Of a stretch of DNA of 64,000 bases, positions 22,085 to 31,679 are shown piece by piece; position 1 is the first letter of the stretch, and every line of letters starts with the position of its first letter. The translations under genes were made by a program, and so were the position numbers. The stretch covers positions 1,054,001-1,118,000 of the forward strand of contig NZ_CP118610.1 in the NCBI RefSeq assembly GCF_028993555.1, read 5' to 3'. Origin of the DNA: Ensifer adhaerens. Its GTDB lineage: Bacteria > Pseudomonadota > Alphaproteobacteria > Rhizobiales > Rhizobiaceae. Under the pieces are notes generated by a model. The model saw nothing but the letters and a program-made list of their open reading frames with translations, did no database searches and was not told where the DNA came from.

Positions 22085-23377
22085 TTATGCGGAATGCACA
22101 AGCTTGCCAGCAACATAGGTTTGCACAACCCGGCCGGTAAAGCGTGCATTTTCGAACGGCGTGTTCTTGGAGCGCGAAACGATCGCTTCCTTGTAGAGCA
22201 CCCACGGCTCGTCGAGGTCGAGGACAGCGATATCGGCCTTGGCGCCCGGCTTGAGCGTGCCGGCATCGAGGCCGAAGACCGCCGCCGGGCGGGTCGACAT
22301 GGCATCGATCAGGCGCATCAGTGGAACTTGGCCGCTGTGGTACAGGCGAAGAGCCGCCGCTGCCAGCGTTTCAAGGCCGATTGCTCCATCGGCGGCGTCG
22401 GCAAACGGCAGGCGCTTGGTGTCGACGTCCTGCGGATCATGCGAGGAGACGATGATGTCGATCGTGCCGTTGGCCAACGCCTCGGCCATGGCCATCCGAT
22501 CGTCCTCGCTGCGAAGCGGTGGCGAAAGCTTGAAGAACGTGCGGTACTCGCCGATGTCGTTTTCGTTGAGCGCCAGATTGTTGATCGAGATGCCGCAGGT
22601 GACGTTCGCGCCACGTTCGCGCGCGGCGCGGATTGCCTCTGCCGATTCGGGAACCGAAATCTGTGCGGCGTGATAGGCCGCCTTCGTCAGGCCGGCGATG
22701 CGCAGGTCGCGCTCGAGCGGGATGATTTCCGATTCGCGCGGGATCCCGGCAAGGCCGAGCCAGCTTGCGAGCAGGCCCTCGTGCATGACGCCGTTGGCGC
22801 CGAGATACTTGTCGCGGGTCTCAAGCGAAATCACGGCGCCGAACTCGCGCGCATAGGTCATCGCCCGGCGCAGAACCAGCGTGTCGTGGATCGACCGCCG
22901 GCCATTGGTAAAGCACACGGCGCCGGCTTCGCGCAGCAGGCCGAATTCGGTCATCTCTTCCCCAGCCAGCCCCTTGGTCAGGGCGGCGGCGGGGTGGACA
23001 TTGACCACAGCCTTGTCGCGCGCTGTCTTCTTGACGAATTCGACCAGCGCGATGTCGTCGATCACGGGGTCGGTGTCGGGCATGGCGATGAAGGTGGTGA
23101 CACCACCGGCCGCTGCCGCGCGTGACGCGGACTCGAAGGTCTCGCGGTGTTCGCTGCCCGGTTCGCCGACGAAGACGCGAGCATCGACGAGGCCGGGAAC
23201 GGCGGTCAAGCCGGCGCAGTCCTTAACGAAGGCGCCATCGGGTGCGCCCTGGTTCTGCGCGTCAGCCCCTGCGGCCTGGATGCGGCCGTCGTTTCCGACG
23301 ATGACGGTGCCAACCTCGTCAAGGTTGCGCGAGGGGTCGACGATGCGCAGGTTTTTCAGAACGAGTGGTCTGGTCAT
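22085..23377 (-). CDS. pyrC: Dihydroorotase-like protein PyrC' lacking metal ligands
   Basis: A 430-residue protein of the dihydroorotase/amidohydrolase family, coupled to pyrB by a 4-bp overlap. Its fold signature is clear, but the metal-binding residues are missing: the HxH of true dihydroorotases (usually DxHxHLRxPG) reads [10 protein letters not shown]; the later His in the HCED-type motif reads SLETRD; the YHxxHxS site reads YHAAQIS; and the DHAPH site reads SSHDPQ. This is the pattern of the inactive PyrC' partners known from Pseudomonas, which act as scaffolds for aspartate transcarbamoylase. A separate active dihydroorotase is expected elsewhere in the genome. Confidence 0.88.
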   Translation of the reverse strand: MTRPLVLKNLRIVDPSRNLDEVGTVIVGNDGRIQAAGADAQNQGAPDGAFVKDCAGLTAVPGLVDARVFVGEPGSEHRETFESASRAAAAGGVTTFIAMPDTDPVIDDIALVEFVKKTARDKAVVNVHPAAALTKGLAGEEMTEFGLLREAGAVCFTNGRRSIHDTLVLRRAMTYAREFGAVISLETRDKYLGANGVMHEGLLASWLGLAGIPRESEIIPLERDLRIAGLTKAAYHAAQISVPESAEAIRAARERGANVTCGISINNLALNENDIGEYRTFFKLSPPLRSEDDRMAMAEALANGTIDIIVSSHDPQDVDTKRLPFADAADGAIGLETLAAAALRLYHSGQVPLMRLIDAMSTRPAAVFGLDAGTLKPGAKADIAVLDLDEPWVLYKEAIVSRSKNTPFENARFTGRVVQTYVAGKLVHSA

Positions 23378-24315
23378 AGGCGCGGCCCCTGGTTCTGTGA
23401 GAGAAGCAGCGTTTCCATCACCGCCATGCGCACGGCAACGCCCATCTCGACCTGCTGTTCGATCACGCTCTGCGGACCATCGGCGATTTCCGAGGCGATC
23501 TCGACACCGCGGTTCATCGGCCCGGGATGCATCACGAGCGCATCTTCCTTGGCTGCCTTCAGCTTCTCGGCGTCAAGCCCGTAATAGTGGAAGTATTCGC
23601 GCACGGAAGGCACGAAGGAGCCGGCCATGCGTTCGCGCTGCAGGCGCAGCATCATGACGACATCCGCATCCTTCAGGCCCTCAGCCATGGAGTGGAAGAC
23701 CTCGACGCCCATGTCGGCGATCCCGGAAGGCAAAAGCGTCGCCGGCGCGACGACACGGACGCGCGCGCCCATCTGGTTCAGGAGCAAGATGTTGGAGCGC
23801 GCCACGCGCGAGTGCAGCACGTCGCCGCAGATCGCCACGATGATGCGCGAGAGCTTGCCCTTGGCGCGACGGATCGTCAGCGCGTCGAGCAGCGCCTGTG
23901 TCGGATGCTCGTGCTGGCCGTCGCCGGCATTGACGACCGAGCAGGAGACCTTCTGCGCCAGAAGTGCTGCGGCACCAGCGGAGGAGTGGCGCACCACCAG
24001 CACGTCCGGGTGCATGGCGTTGAGCGTCATCGCCGTGTCGATCAGCGTTTCGCCCTTCTTCACCGAGGAATTGCCAACCGACATGTTCATGACGTCGGCG
24101 CCGAGGCGTTTGCCGGCCAGCTCGAAGGAAGACTGCGTGCGGGTCGAAGCCTCGAAGAAGAGGTTGATCTGCGTCAGCCCCCGAAGCGTGGAGGTCTTCT
24201 TTTCTCTTTGACGGGAGATTTGGACGGCTTCATCGGCGCGATCGAGCAGATAGGTGATATCCTGCTCCGTGAGCCCCTTGATGCCGAGCAGGTGGCGATG
24301 CGGGAAAGTGATCAT
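23374..24315 (-). CDS. pyrB: Aspartate carbamoyltransferase catalytic subunit
   Basis: A 313-residue enzyme that condenses carbamoyl phosphate with aspartate in pyrimidine synthesis. The carbamoyl-phosphate loop [20 protein letters not shown] is near residues 52-71, followed by SSVKKGETL and the [11 protein letters not shown] motif near residue 145. There is no adjacent pyrI; pyrC' directly follows, as in bacteria whose enzyme is a PyrB-PyrC' complex. It is the first gene of the leftward string; the divergent aidB gene lies 157 bp away. Confidence 0.96.
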   Translation of the reverse strand: MITFPHRHLLGIKGLTEQDITYLLDRADEAVQISRQREKKTSTLRGLTQINLFFEASTRTQSSFELAGKRLGADVMNMSVGNSSVKKGETLIDTAMTLNAMHPDVLVVRHSSAGAAALLAQKVSCSVVNAGDGQHEHPTQALLDALTIRRAKGKLSRIIVAICGDVLHSRVARSNILLLNQMGARVRVVAPATLLPSGIADMGVEVFHSMAEGLKDADVVMMLRLQRERMAGSFVPSVREYFHYYGLDAEKLKAAKEDALVMHPGPMNRGVEIASEIADGPQSVIEQQVEMGVAVRMAVMETLLLSQNQGPRL

Positions 24316-24472
24316 GGGCCGCCCTTGCGCTCTGGAAATGTGGTCGCTCTATAAGACCTGGCCCCCGGCACGGCAAGGCTTGGGCGGCACCGTCCGCAGA
24401 AAACTTGCAACGGCGATCCTATCTTTTTCGCGCCCCGTTCCGTGGTGGTGAAACTTGCGCTAGAACCGGCCC

Positions 24473-26125
24473 ATGAATCAGATGAACCGGACTGAACAGA
24501 AACTCGCCGAGCTGAACCAGCCCAAGCCCTGGTCCGGTGTCAACGCCTATCGCTCCGATCCGCTCGTGGTGGACATCACATCGAGCATGAGCAAGACGCT
24601 GCGCGACGAATTCGACGTGCTCGGCCGTTACGTCACCTCGCCCGAAGCGCAGGAACTGGCGCGCATGGCGAATGAAGGTCCGCCGAAGCTGAAGACTCAT
24701 GGTCCGCGCGGTGAGCGTCTCGACGTTGTCGAGTTCCACCCGGCCTGGCACGCGCTGATGCGCCGCTCGATGTCATCGGGCCTGCATGCGTCGGCATGGG
24801 AAAACCTGGCTGACGAGCGCAACCAGTCGCACAAGACACGCGCCATCCGCTTCTACCTGACGGCGCAGCTCGAATGCGGACACCTTTGCCCGCTGACGAT
24901 GACCAGCGCATCGCTGGCCGCGATCACCGCGTCGCCGGCAGTGCAAAAGGAATGGGCGCCGAAGATCCTGTCGCGCAAGTACGATTCGACGAACCGTCCC
25001 TGGATGCAGAAGTCGGCGGTCACCGTCGGTATGGGCATGACGGAGAAACAGGGCGGCACCGACGTGCGCGCCAACACCTCGACCGCGGAACGAGTGGGCG
25101 AGGGCATTTATCGGCTGAATGGCCACAAGTGGTTCATGTCGGCGCCGATGAGCGACGCCTTCGTGATGCTGGCGCAGACCCGCGACGGCCTTGGCTGTTT
25201 CCTCGTGCCGCGTCTTCTGGAAGACGGCAGCGCCAATGGCCTGCGCTTCCAGCGGTTGAAAGACAAGATCGGCAACCGCTCCAATGCATCTTCGGAGGTC
25301 GAGTTCTCCGACACGTTCGGCTTCGTCCTTGGCGCGCCGGACGCCGGGATCAGGACGATCCTCGACATGGTGACGCTGACGCGCCTCGACTGTGCGCTCG
25401 CGTCTGCAGGCATGATGCGGGCCTCGCTCGCCGAAGCCGTGCACCACACCCGCGGCCGCAAGGTCTTCGGCAAACCGCTGGTGAGCCAGCCGATGATGAC
25501 GCGGGTGCTGGCCGACATGGCGCTTGATGTGGCCGCGGCGAGTGCGCTGTCGTTCCGCTTGGCCGAGGCCTTCGACAAGGCGCGCAACAGTTCGGAAGAC
25601 GCGGCGTACGCGCGGATCATGACACCCGTTGCGAAATATTGGGCCTGCAAGATCGCTCCGGCGCTGATCTATGAGGCGATGGAGTGCCTTGGCGGCAACG
25701 GCTATGTGGAGGAGCGGGCACTGGCTCGCCACTACCGCGAGGCGCCGGTCAACGCCATCTGGGAAGGGTCCGGCAACGTCATGGCGCTGGACGTGCTTCG
25801 CGTGCTCGCCAAGGGCAAGGACTTCTTCGAGCAGCTCTTCGTGGTCCTGGCGCGCGATCTCGGGCCGTCCGGCCGCAAGACGATCGACGTGCTGCGCGCG
25901 GCCATGTCGCTTTGCGAACGCGACGAGGGGGCTGCACGCATGCTGGTCGAGCAACTGGCGCTCGCAGGGGCTGCCGCCGAGCTCTATCGTCTCGGTGCCG
26001 GCCGCATCGCCGATGCCTTCCTAGAATCGCGTCTGGCTGCCGGATGGCGCTCGACCTACGGCATGCTCGATTCGCGCTTCGATTCCGCCTACATCCTCGA
26101 TCTTCTCTATCCCCCTGCGGCGTAA
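24473..26125 (+). CDS. aidB: AidB-like acyl-CoA dehydrogenase
   Basis: A 550-residue flavoprotein of the acyl-CoA dehydrogenase family, closest in pattern to E. coli AidB of the adaptive response to alkylation. Shared stretches include LARMANEGPPKL, VEFHPAWHALM, CPLTMTSASLAA, and the flavin-binding GMGMTEKQGGTDVRAN. AidB is thought to protect DNA and to bind flavin; its true substrate is unclear. The C-terminal codons PPAA run into the first copy of a 23-bp hairpin repeat. Confidence 0.88.
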   Translation: MNQMNRTEQKLAELNQPKPWSGVNAYRSDPLVVDITSSMSKTLRDEFDVLGRYVTSPEAQELARMANEGPPKLKTHGPRGERLDVVEFHPAWHALMRRSMSSGLHASAWENLADERNQSHKTRAIRFYLTAQLECGHLCPLTMTSASLAAITASPAVQKEWAPKILSRKYDSTNRPWMQKSAVTVGMGMTEKQGGTDVRANTSTAERVGEGIYRLNGHKWFMSAPMSDAFVMLAQTRDGLGCFLVPRLLEDGSANGLRFQRLKDKIGNRSNASSEVEFSDTFGFVLGAPDAGIRTILDMVTLTRLDCALASAGMMRASLAEAVHHTRGRKVFGKPLVSQPMMTRVLADMALDVAAASALSFRLAEAFDKARNSSEDAAYARIMTPVAKYWACKIAPALIYEAMECLGGNGYVEERALARHYREAPVNAIWEGSGNVMALDVLRVLAKGKDFFEQLFVVLARDLGPSGRKTIDVLRAAMSLCERDEGAARMLVEQLALAGAAAELYRLGAGRIADAFLESRLAAGWRSTYGMLDSRFDSAYILDLLYPPAA

Positions 26126-26225
26126 GCCGTCAGGTCCTGCGGCCTCGGCCGTCAGGTCTCCGCGCACATGTTTTCAGCCCCCTGCGACATACGTCGTCAG
26201 GTCCCTGCGACATAAGTCGTCAGGT
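26113..26225. repeat. Four copies of a 23-bp hairpin repeat between convergent genes
   Basis: Copies lie at 26113-26135, 26136-26157, 26180-26202 and 26203-26225; the last two are directly adjacent and differ at one base. Each copy has the form CCTG-stem-loop-stem-T-CAGG. The stem halves are CGGC/GCCG in the first two copies and CGAC/GTCG in the last two, so paired positions change together. The array overlaps the stop codon of aidB and the last codons of the AEC permease on the other strand. Confidence 0.75.
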
Positions 26226-27132
26226 GGAGGACGAGCGGGATCGTGAAGAACGAGACGACCGTCTGGACCGTCGCGACCGCCGAATAGAGCTCGGCGTCGC
26301 CGTCCATCTGTTTGGCCAGCAGATAACCGTTCATCGCCGTCGGTACGGCCGCGCCCAGCGCGATGACCAGCAGGGCGTCGCCGCGAATGCCGAGCAGATA
26401 GCTCGCACTCACCATGAAGACCGGCATGACGATCAGCTTGAGGAAGACCGCGAGCAGCGCCGTCGCGCTCGGTTTCAATGCGTCGGAAGCGTGCAAACCT
26501 GCGCCGACCATCACCAGCCCGAGGCTGAGCGAGGCGCTTGCCAGCATGTCGATCGTGGCCATCACCGGGCCGTAGACCTTCAGTCCGATCAAGTTGACGA
26601 GAATGCCGAGCACCGAGGCGACGATCAGCGGATTGGTGACGATCTTTGCGAAGAAGCGCCTGAAGTCACGGTTGCCCCCGCCGAACCAGACCAGCACGCC
26701 GATATTGTAGAGGTTGATTGGGATGATAACGAGCGTCATCACCAGCGCGGTCAGCGTCAGGCCGATCGGGCCATAGAGTTTCTGCGCGATCGCCAGCGCC
26801 ATGAAGCCGTTCCAGCGGGTCGCCGTCTGGAAGACCGAGGTGAACGAGGCGCCGGACACCTGCCGGTCCCGGAGGACTGGCCAGAGGAGCAGAACAAGGG
26901 CCGACATCAGGCTGATGCTGCCGATCGTCGCGATCGCCGTCGCGTCGGCCTTTAATCCGGCAAAATCTGCCTGGGCGAGTGTGGAAAACAGGAGGGCAGG
27001 GAACAGGATGAAGTAGCCAAACTGCTCGAGCCCGAGCCAAAGGCTCCGGTCGACGAATGTCGAGTGCTTGAGCCAGGCGCCAAGCAGAACCAGCAGGAAG
27101 ATGGGGAGGATGCTTTCGAAGACGACGGTCAT
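26197..27132 (-). CDS. AEC-family membrane transporter
   Basis: A 311-residue inner-membrane protein of the auxin efflux carrier family, with about ten hydrophobic segments in two halves (SILPIFLLVLLGAWLKH at the start; GLHASDALKP and LKLIVMPVFMVSASYLLG in the second half). In bacteria these carry organic acids such as malate. The start at 27132 begins the first membrane helix; the frame is open to 27180. Its last nine codons are encoded within the hairpin repeat, so the C-terminus TTYVAGT is repeat-derived. Confidence 0.85.
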   Translation of the reverse strand: MTVVFESILPIFLLVLLGAWLKHSTFVDRSLWLGLEQFGYFILFPALLFSTLAQADFAGLKADATAIATIGSISLMSALVLLLWPVLRDRQVSGASFTSVFQTATRWNGFMALAIAQKLYGPIGLTLTALVMTLVIIPINLYNIGVLVWFGGGNRDFRRFFAKIVTNPLIVASVLGILVNLIGLKVYGPVMATIDMLASASLSLGLVMVGAGLHASDALKPSATALLAVFLKLIVMPVFMVSASYLLGIRGDALLVIALGAAVPTAMNGYLLAKQMDGDAELYSAVATVQTVVSFFTIPLVLHLTTYVAGT

Positions 27133-27354
27133 GGGGGAGGGCCTGCCTAGGAGAGGGATATCGCTACCCGAAATTTGCAAAGACCGGAATGGGCTTGCCG
27201 ACTGGTGCAGAAAGATCAGGGCACGGCCGCATTCAGGGACGCGAAAATCTCAGCCCTGTGAAAATTAACCTTAACAAATGGTTTACGTTGCGCGCCTTGC
27301 CCGTAGGGGCGAAATTGACCAGGAATTTCAACAGATCCGGAATGGAGCGGTTCG

Positions 27355-27510
27355 GTGAGAACTGGTCTTTTGATCATCATGATGATGTTTTTTGCCGGAC
27401 TGGCGCTGGATATTGCGGTCCCGACGATGGTCCTGCTCGCCTTGTTGCTGGCAGACCGCGCCATATATCCGCTAGTCCATCGCCGCATTTCGGAAAGGGG
27501 AGCCGCATGA
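27355..27510 (+). CDS. 51-residue predicted membrane small protein
   Basis: A short ORF starting with GTG at 27355, preceded by GGAG about 8 bases upstream. The product (MRTGLLIIMMMFFAGLALD... ending RRISERGAA) has two hydrophobic stretches, near residues 5-24 and 25-33, and a basic tail. Its stop overlaps the next gene's ATG in an ATGA, strongly suggesting coupled translation. Function unknown. Confidence 0.65.
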   Translation: MRTGLLIIMMMFFAGLALDIAVPTMVLLALLLADRAIYPLVHRRISERGAA

Positions 27511-27848
27511 AGTGGTTTCTGATCCTTTGGGCCTGCCCGGTCATGTTTCTCACCTCGTGGTATGGTCTGTCCTACTACGACATGAGCTTCGGCTTCTTCA
27601 TGCTGACGCGGCAGACCCATGATCTCGTGTTCCAGGTCTACGGCAATGTCCTTGGCATTCCGCCAGAGACGATCCCGCCGCTCGTCGCCCGAGCGATCAT
27701 CTTCGACAGTTTTGTGGTCTTTGCCATTATCGGCTTTCGCAAGCGCCGTCAGATCGCGGCCTGGTATCGCCGTCGTTTCGGTGCCGGCGTAACTCAGTCC
27801 GAAAGGGCGTCCCTCGCGAGCGACGCCAGCCTGTCGAGCGCCCCCTGA
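27507..27848 (+). CDS. Hypothetical membrane protein, 113 residues
   Basis: A small inner-membrane protein with two hydrophobic segments ([20 protein letters not shown] at the N-terminus; [15 protein letters not shown] near residue 70) and a basic cytoplasmic end ([14 protein letters not shown]). The ATG at 27507 has a strong ribosome site (GGAAAGGGG) and overlaps the stop of the upstream 51-residue ORF. An in-frame extension to 27189 has no support. The 3' end overlaps the 3' end of ruvX by 55 bp in convergent orientation. I do not recognise the family. Confidence 0.75.
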   Translation: MKWFLILWACPVMFLTSWYGLSYYDMSFGFFMLTRQTHDLVFQVYGNVLGIPPETIPPLVARAIIFDSFVVFAIIGFRKRRQIAAWYRRRFGAGVTQSERASLASDASLSSAP

Positions 27849-28279
27849 AGAATGAAGGAGGCGGCGGCCGAATCGATGCGCTCGGCCCGCTTCCGTCGCG
27901 ACACGTCCATCTCGATCAACACGCGCTCGGCCGCAACGGTCGAAAGCCTCTCATCCCAGAAGATGAAAGGCAGCGGCGTCTTTTGCTCCATGTTGCGCAC
28001 GAAGGCGCGGGTCGCCTGACAACGCGGTCCCTCGCTGCCGTCCATGTTGACGGGCAGGCCGATGACGAAGGCTGCGACCTTTTCTTTTTCCGCCGCTGCC
28101 AGCAGCGCTTCGGCGTCCACCCCGAACTTGACCCGGCGGATGACCTCGCGGGGTGTCGCGAACCGGCGGCCGAGATCGGAGACCGAAAGACCGATCGTCT
28201 TGGTGCCGAGGTCGAGCCCGGCGATCGCCTGGTTCTTCTGAAGCTGGGATGCCAGCTCTTCGATGGTGAGAATTGCCAT
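27794..28279 (-). CDS. ruvX: Putative Holliday junction resolvase RuvX (YqgF family)
   Basis: A 161-residue RNase H-fold nuclease that matures 16S rRNA in E. coli and was also proposed to resolve junctions. It shows [16 protein letters not shown] near residue 20, [14 protein letters not shown] near residue 75, and [12 protein letters not shown] near residue 110; the acidic residues in these motifs are the expected active site. The start at 28279 gives a standard length. It is divergent from the metallo-hydrolase gene with about 80 bp between them. Confidence 0.95.
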   Translation of the reverse strand: MAILTIEELASQLQKNQAIAGLDLGTKTIGLSVSDLGRRFATPREVIRRVKFGVDAEALLAAAEKEKVAAFVIGLPVNMDGSEGPRCQATRAFVRNMEQKTPLPFIFWDERLSTVAAERVLIEMDVSRRKRAERIDSAAASFILQGALDRLASLARDALSD

Positions 28280-28360
28280 GTCAGTGTCGATTCGATCTTT
28301 GCGCAGAGAGATGTCTGATCCATATGCTGTTCCGACACGCAAATCATCAGGGAGATCGTC

Positions 28361-29065
28361 ATGAAGATCAAATGGCTCGGTCATGCCGCCTTTCACATCG
28401 AAACGGCAAAGTCCAGAATCCTCATCGACCCCTTCTTCACCGGCAACCCCGCCTTTAAGGACGAGGAGCGCAGAGATGCGACCGCCGGGCTCACCCACAT
28501 CCTGCTGACCCATGGTCATGGCGACCATGTCGGCGATACGATCGCGATCGCCAAGGAGACGGGTGCGACCGTCGTCGCCAATGCCGATCTCGCTGCCTGG
28601 CTTGCGCGGCATGGGGTGAAAGCATTGGAGATGGGCAATACGGGCGGCACCATCAATCTTGGGGCGTTTTCAACGACCTTCGTCAACGCGCTCCATTCCT
28701 CGGCGCAACTCACCGAGGACGGCGTTTCCCATTCGCTCGGCAATGCCAATGGCCTGGTGCTGCATTTCGAGGACGAGCCGACGCTCTACCACATGGGTGA
28801 TACGGACATCTTTTCCGACATGGCGCTGATCAACGAATTGCACGAGCCGGCGATCGGCATCGTGCCGATCGGCGATCGTTTCACCATGGGCGGCGCGGTG
28901 GCGGCACTTGCCTGCCAGCGCTTTTTCAAGTTCTCGACCGCGATCCCCTGCCATTATGGCTCGTTCCCGATCATTGACCAGACGCCCGAGACCTTCGTTG
29001 CCGGCATGGAAAGTGCATCGACCAATGTTGCGACGCCGCACGTCGGCGGCGTCGTCGAGGTCTGA
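28361..29065 (+). CDS. UPF0173 metal-dependent hydrolase (metallo-beta-lactamase fold)
   Basis: A 234-residue protein with the metallo-beta-lactamase signature [12 protein letters not shown] near residue 50 and later metal ligands in YHMGDTDIF and IPCHYGSFP. The length and motif set match UPF0173, whose substrate is unknown. The ribosome site (GGGAG) is good. It sits upstream of gatC on the same strand with a 110-bp gap. Confidence 0.93.
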   Translation: MKIKWLGHAAFHIETAKSRILIDPFFTGNPAFKDEERRDATAGLTHILLTHGHGDHVGDTIAIAKETGATVVANADLAAWLARHGVKALEMGNTGGTINLGAFSTTFVNALHSSAQLTEDGVSHSLGNANGLVLHFEDEPTLYHMGDTDIFSDMALINELHEPAIGIVPIGDRFTMGGAVAALACQRFFKFSTAIPCHYGSFPIIDQTPETFVAGMESASTNVATPHVGGVVEV

Positions 29066-29174
29066 TGTCGCGCCGGACCTTTTGACGAGAGGCCCGGTGC
29101 TCCGGCAATTCCCCCGTTGCGTGGCTCGCCGTGCGCCATTATAGCGGGGGAAGTTCCAGTTACCGGAGACGATC

Positions 29175-29462
29175 ATGTCCGTAGACCTTGCCACCGTGAA
29201 GCGCGTCGCGCGCCTTGCCCGTATCGCCGTCAGCGAAGAGGAAGCCGAGCGGATGATGGGCGAGCTCAATGGCATCCTTGGTTTTGTCGAGCAGCTCTCC
29301 GAAGTTAATGTCGATGGCGTCGAGCCGATGACCTCGGTCACGCCGATGGAGATGAAGAAGCGGACGGATAGCGTGTCGGACGGGAACAAGGCAGACGATA
29401 TCGTTGCCAATGCGCCGAATTCCGATCGCAATTTCTTCCTCGTTCCGAAGGTGGTCGAATAA
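29175..29462 (+). CDS. gatC: Glutamyl-tRNA(Gln)/Asp-tRNA(Asn) amidotransferase subunit C
   Basis: A 95-residue subunit that tethers GatA to GatB in the complex turning Glu-tRNA(Gln) into Gln-tRNA(Gln). The N-terminal [20 protein letters not shown] and the DGVEPMTSV motif near residue 50 are typical. GGAG precedes the ATG by 7 bases. gatA follows 51 bp downstream. Confidence 0.96.
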   Translation: MSVDLATVKRVARLARIAVSEEEAERMMGELNGILGFVEQLSEVNVDGVEPMTSVTPMEMKKRTDSVSDGNKADDIVANAPNSDRNFFLVPKVVE

Positions 29463-29513
29463 CCCGCCCGCCTGCCGCCCCGACGTTCCCGATTGCGAAA
29501 GCCCGATTTCATC

Positions 29514-30995
29514 ATGACCGACCTGACCAGCCTCACGATTGCCGAAGCCCGCGCGAAACTCGCCGCCAAGGAAATCACCGCCGTCGAATTGACGGACGCC
29601 TATATCGGCGCGATCGATGCCGCCAATGACGCGATCAATGCCTACATCGCGGTGACGCCGGACAAGGCGCGCGAGATGGCCAAGGCCTCGGATGCGCGCA
29701 TCGCCGCCGGCAAGGCTGGTGCGCTCGAAGGCATCCCGCTCGGCATCAAGGACCTCTTCGGCACCGAGGGCGTGCACACGCAGGCCTGCAGCCACATCCT
29801 CGACGGTTTTGCACCGCGCTACGAATCGACCGTGACCCAGAACCTCTGGAACGACGGCGCCGTCATGCTCGGAAAGCTGAACATGGACGAATTCGCCATG
29901 GGTTCGTCGAACGAGACCTCCTACTACGGCGCCGTGAAGAACCCCTGGCGCGCCAAGGGCTCTAATCTGGACCTCGTTCCGGGTGGTTCGTCCGGCGGTT
30001 CTGCCGCGGCCGTCGCCGCGCATCTGTGCGCCGGCGCCACGGCTACCGACACCGGCGGCTCCATCCGTCAGCCTGCCGCCTTCACCGGTACCGTCGGCAT
30101 CAAGCCGACCTATGGTCGCTGCTCGCGCTGGGGCGTCGTCGCCTTCGCCTCGTCGCTCGACCAGGCCGGCCCGATTGCCCGCGACGTGCGCGATGCCGCA
30201 ATCCTCCTGAAGTCGATGGCAAGCGTTGACACCAAGGATACGACCTCGGTCGATCTGCCGGTTCCGGACTACGAAGCCTCGATCGGCAAGTCGCTCAAGG
30301 GCATGAAGATCGGCATTCCCCGGGAATACCGCGTCGACGGCATGCCCGAGGAGATCGAGGCGCTCTGGCAGCAGGGCATCGCCTGGCTGAAGGACGCCGG
30401 CGCCGAGATCGTCGACATCACCCTGCCGCACACGAAATACGCCTTGCCGGCCTACTACATCGTCGCGCCGGCCGAGGCTTCCTCGAACCTTGCCCGTTAC
30501 GATGGCGTGCGCTATGGCCTGCGCGTCGACGGCAAGGACATCGTAGACATGTACGAAAAGACGCGTGCCGCCGGCTTCGGCCAGGAGGTTAAGCGCCGCA
30601 TCATGATCGGCACCTACGTGCTTTCGGCTGGCTACTACGACGCCTACTATCTGCAGGCGCAGAAGGTCCGTACGCTGATCAAGCGCGACTTCGAACTGGC
30701 CTTCCATGCCGGCGTCGATGCGATCCTCACGCCGGCCACGCCGTCGTCCGCCTTCGGTATCGCCGACGAGGACCTGGCATCCGATCCGGTCAAGATGTAC
30801 CTGAACGACATCTTCACGGTCACCGTGAACATGGCCGGTCTCCCGGGCATCGCCGTTCCGGGCGGCCTCGACCACAAGGGTCTGCCGCTCGGCCTGCAAC
30901 TGATCGGCAAGCCGTTCGAGGAAGAGACGCTGTTCAAGACGGCGCACGTCATCGAGCAGGCGGCCGGTCGCTTCACGCCCACCAAGTGGTGGTAA
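29514..30995 (+). CDS. gatA: Glutamyl-tRNA(Gln) amidotransferase subunit A
   Basis: A 493-residue amidase that frees ammonia from glutamine for tRNA amidation. The Ser-cisSer-Lys triad of the amidase signature family is visible: Lys in PLGIKDLF near residue 79, [15 protein letters not shown] near residue 160, and [14 protein letters not shown] near residue 180. The start at 29514 ([16 protein letters not shown]) is preferred over a frame extension to 29493. gatB is about 3.1 kb downstream, separated by unrelated genes. Confidence 0.97.
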   Translation: MTDLTSLTIAEARAKLAAKEITAVELTDAYIGAIDAANDAINAYIAVTPDKAREMAKASDARIAAGKAGALEGIPLGIKDLFGTEGVHTQACSHILDGFAPRYESTVTQNLWNDGAVMLGKLNMDEFAMGSSNETSYYGAVKNPWRAKGSNLDLVPGGSSGGSAAAVAAHLCAGATATDTGGSIRQPAAFTGTVGIKPTYGRCSRWGVVAFASSLDQAGPIARDVRDAAILLKSMASVDTKDTTSVDLPVPDYEASIGKSLKGMKIGIPREYRVDGMPEEIEALWQQGIAWLKDAGAEIVDITLPHTKYALPAYYIVAPAEASSNLARYDGVRYGLRVDGKDIVDMYEKTRAAGFGQEVKRRIMIGTYVLSAGYYDAYYLQAQKVRTLIKRDFELAFHAGVDAILTPATPSSAFGIADEDLASDPVKMYLNDIFTVTVNMAGLPGIAVPGGLDHKGLPLGLQLIGKPFEEETLFKTAHVIEQAAGRFTPTKWW

Positions 30996-31077
30996 GATTT
31001 TGATGGCGGTGCCGGTCACGCACCGCCACAGTTTCTGAAGGCGATCAGCCACTCTCGTCGCGGAAGGAGCCCGCGTC

Positions 31078-31563
31078 ATGCCCTTCATCCGCCATGCCCG
31101 CGCCGGCGATGTCGACCGGCTGACGGCGATCGGTCTCGCCGCTTGGCAATCCGCGATTGCCGGTCTTGCCGACGGCGAGCGAATGCGGCGTGTGGCAGAA
31201 GCCTCGTTTTATCGTTTTCTGTCCGATCACTGGTTGTGCGTTGTGCTCATCGAAGCCGAAGGCGGTATCCGCGGTTGGGTGGCGCGCGAGGACTTCGATA
31301 ACGCGATCTCCGACCTGTGGATCGAGCCGGCGGCTCAGGGCAGGGGCTTCGGCGCGTTGCTGCTCGGTGAAATCGAACAGCGCATCGTTGCGGACGGGTT
31401 TGATATTGCCACCACCAAGACGCATGCGCGCAACGACCAGGCTGTGACCTTCTTCCGCAACCGAGGCTACGGGGTGAGCTGGCTTTCCACCGCCTATGCG
31501 CCGCAACTCGACGGTGATGTCGAGTTCATCGGCCTGAGCAAAGTCCTCATCGCGCAAGACTAG
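31078..31563 (+). CDS. GNAT-family N-acetyltransferase
   Basis: A 161-residue acetyltransferase with the acetyl-CoA loop IEPAAQGRGFGALLLGEIE near residues 83-100 and a C-terminal region (NDQAVTFFRNRGYG) typical of GNATs acting on small molecules or protein termini. The ribosome site GGAAGGAG is excellent. It lies between gatA and the diguanylate cyclase; the substrate is unknown. Confidence 0.87.
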   Translation: MPFIRHARAGDVDRLTAIGLAAWQSAIAGLADGERMRRVAEASFYRFLSDHWLCVVLIEAEGGIRGWVAREDFDNAISDLWIEPAAQGRGFGALLLGEIEQRIVADGFDIATTKTHARNDQAVTFFRNRGYGVSWLSTAYAPQLDGDVEFIGLSKVLIAQD

Positions 31564-31679
31564 AACCGCCGACGCAACGCGCATCCGTGCATGGCTGCCA
31601 TCCGGAAAGGGCTCTGGCCCATTCACGCCTCATTCATTAGGGCCATGAAATATGGGTCGACGTAGTGTGAGGGGGACGC

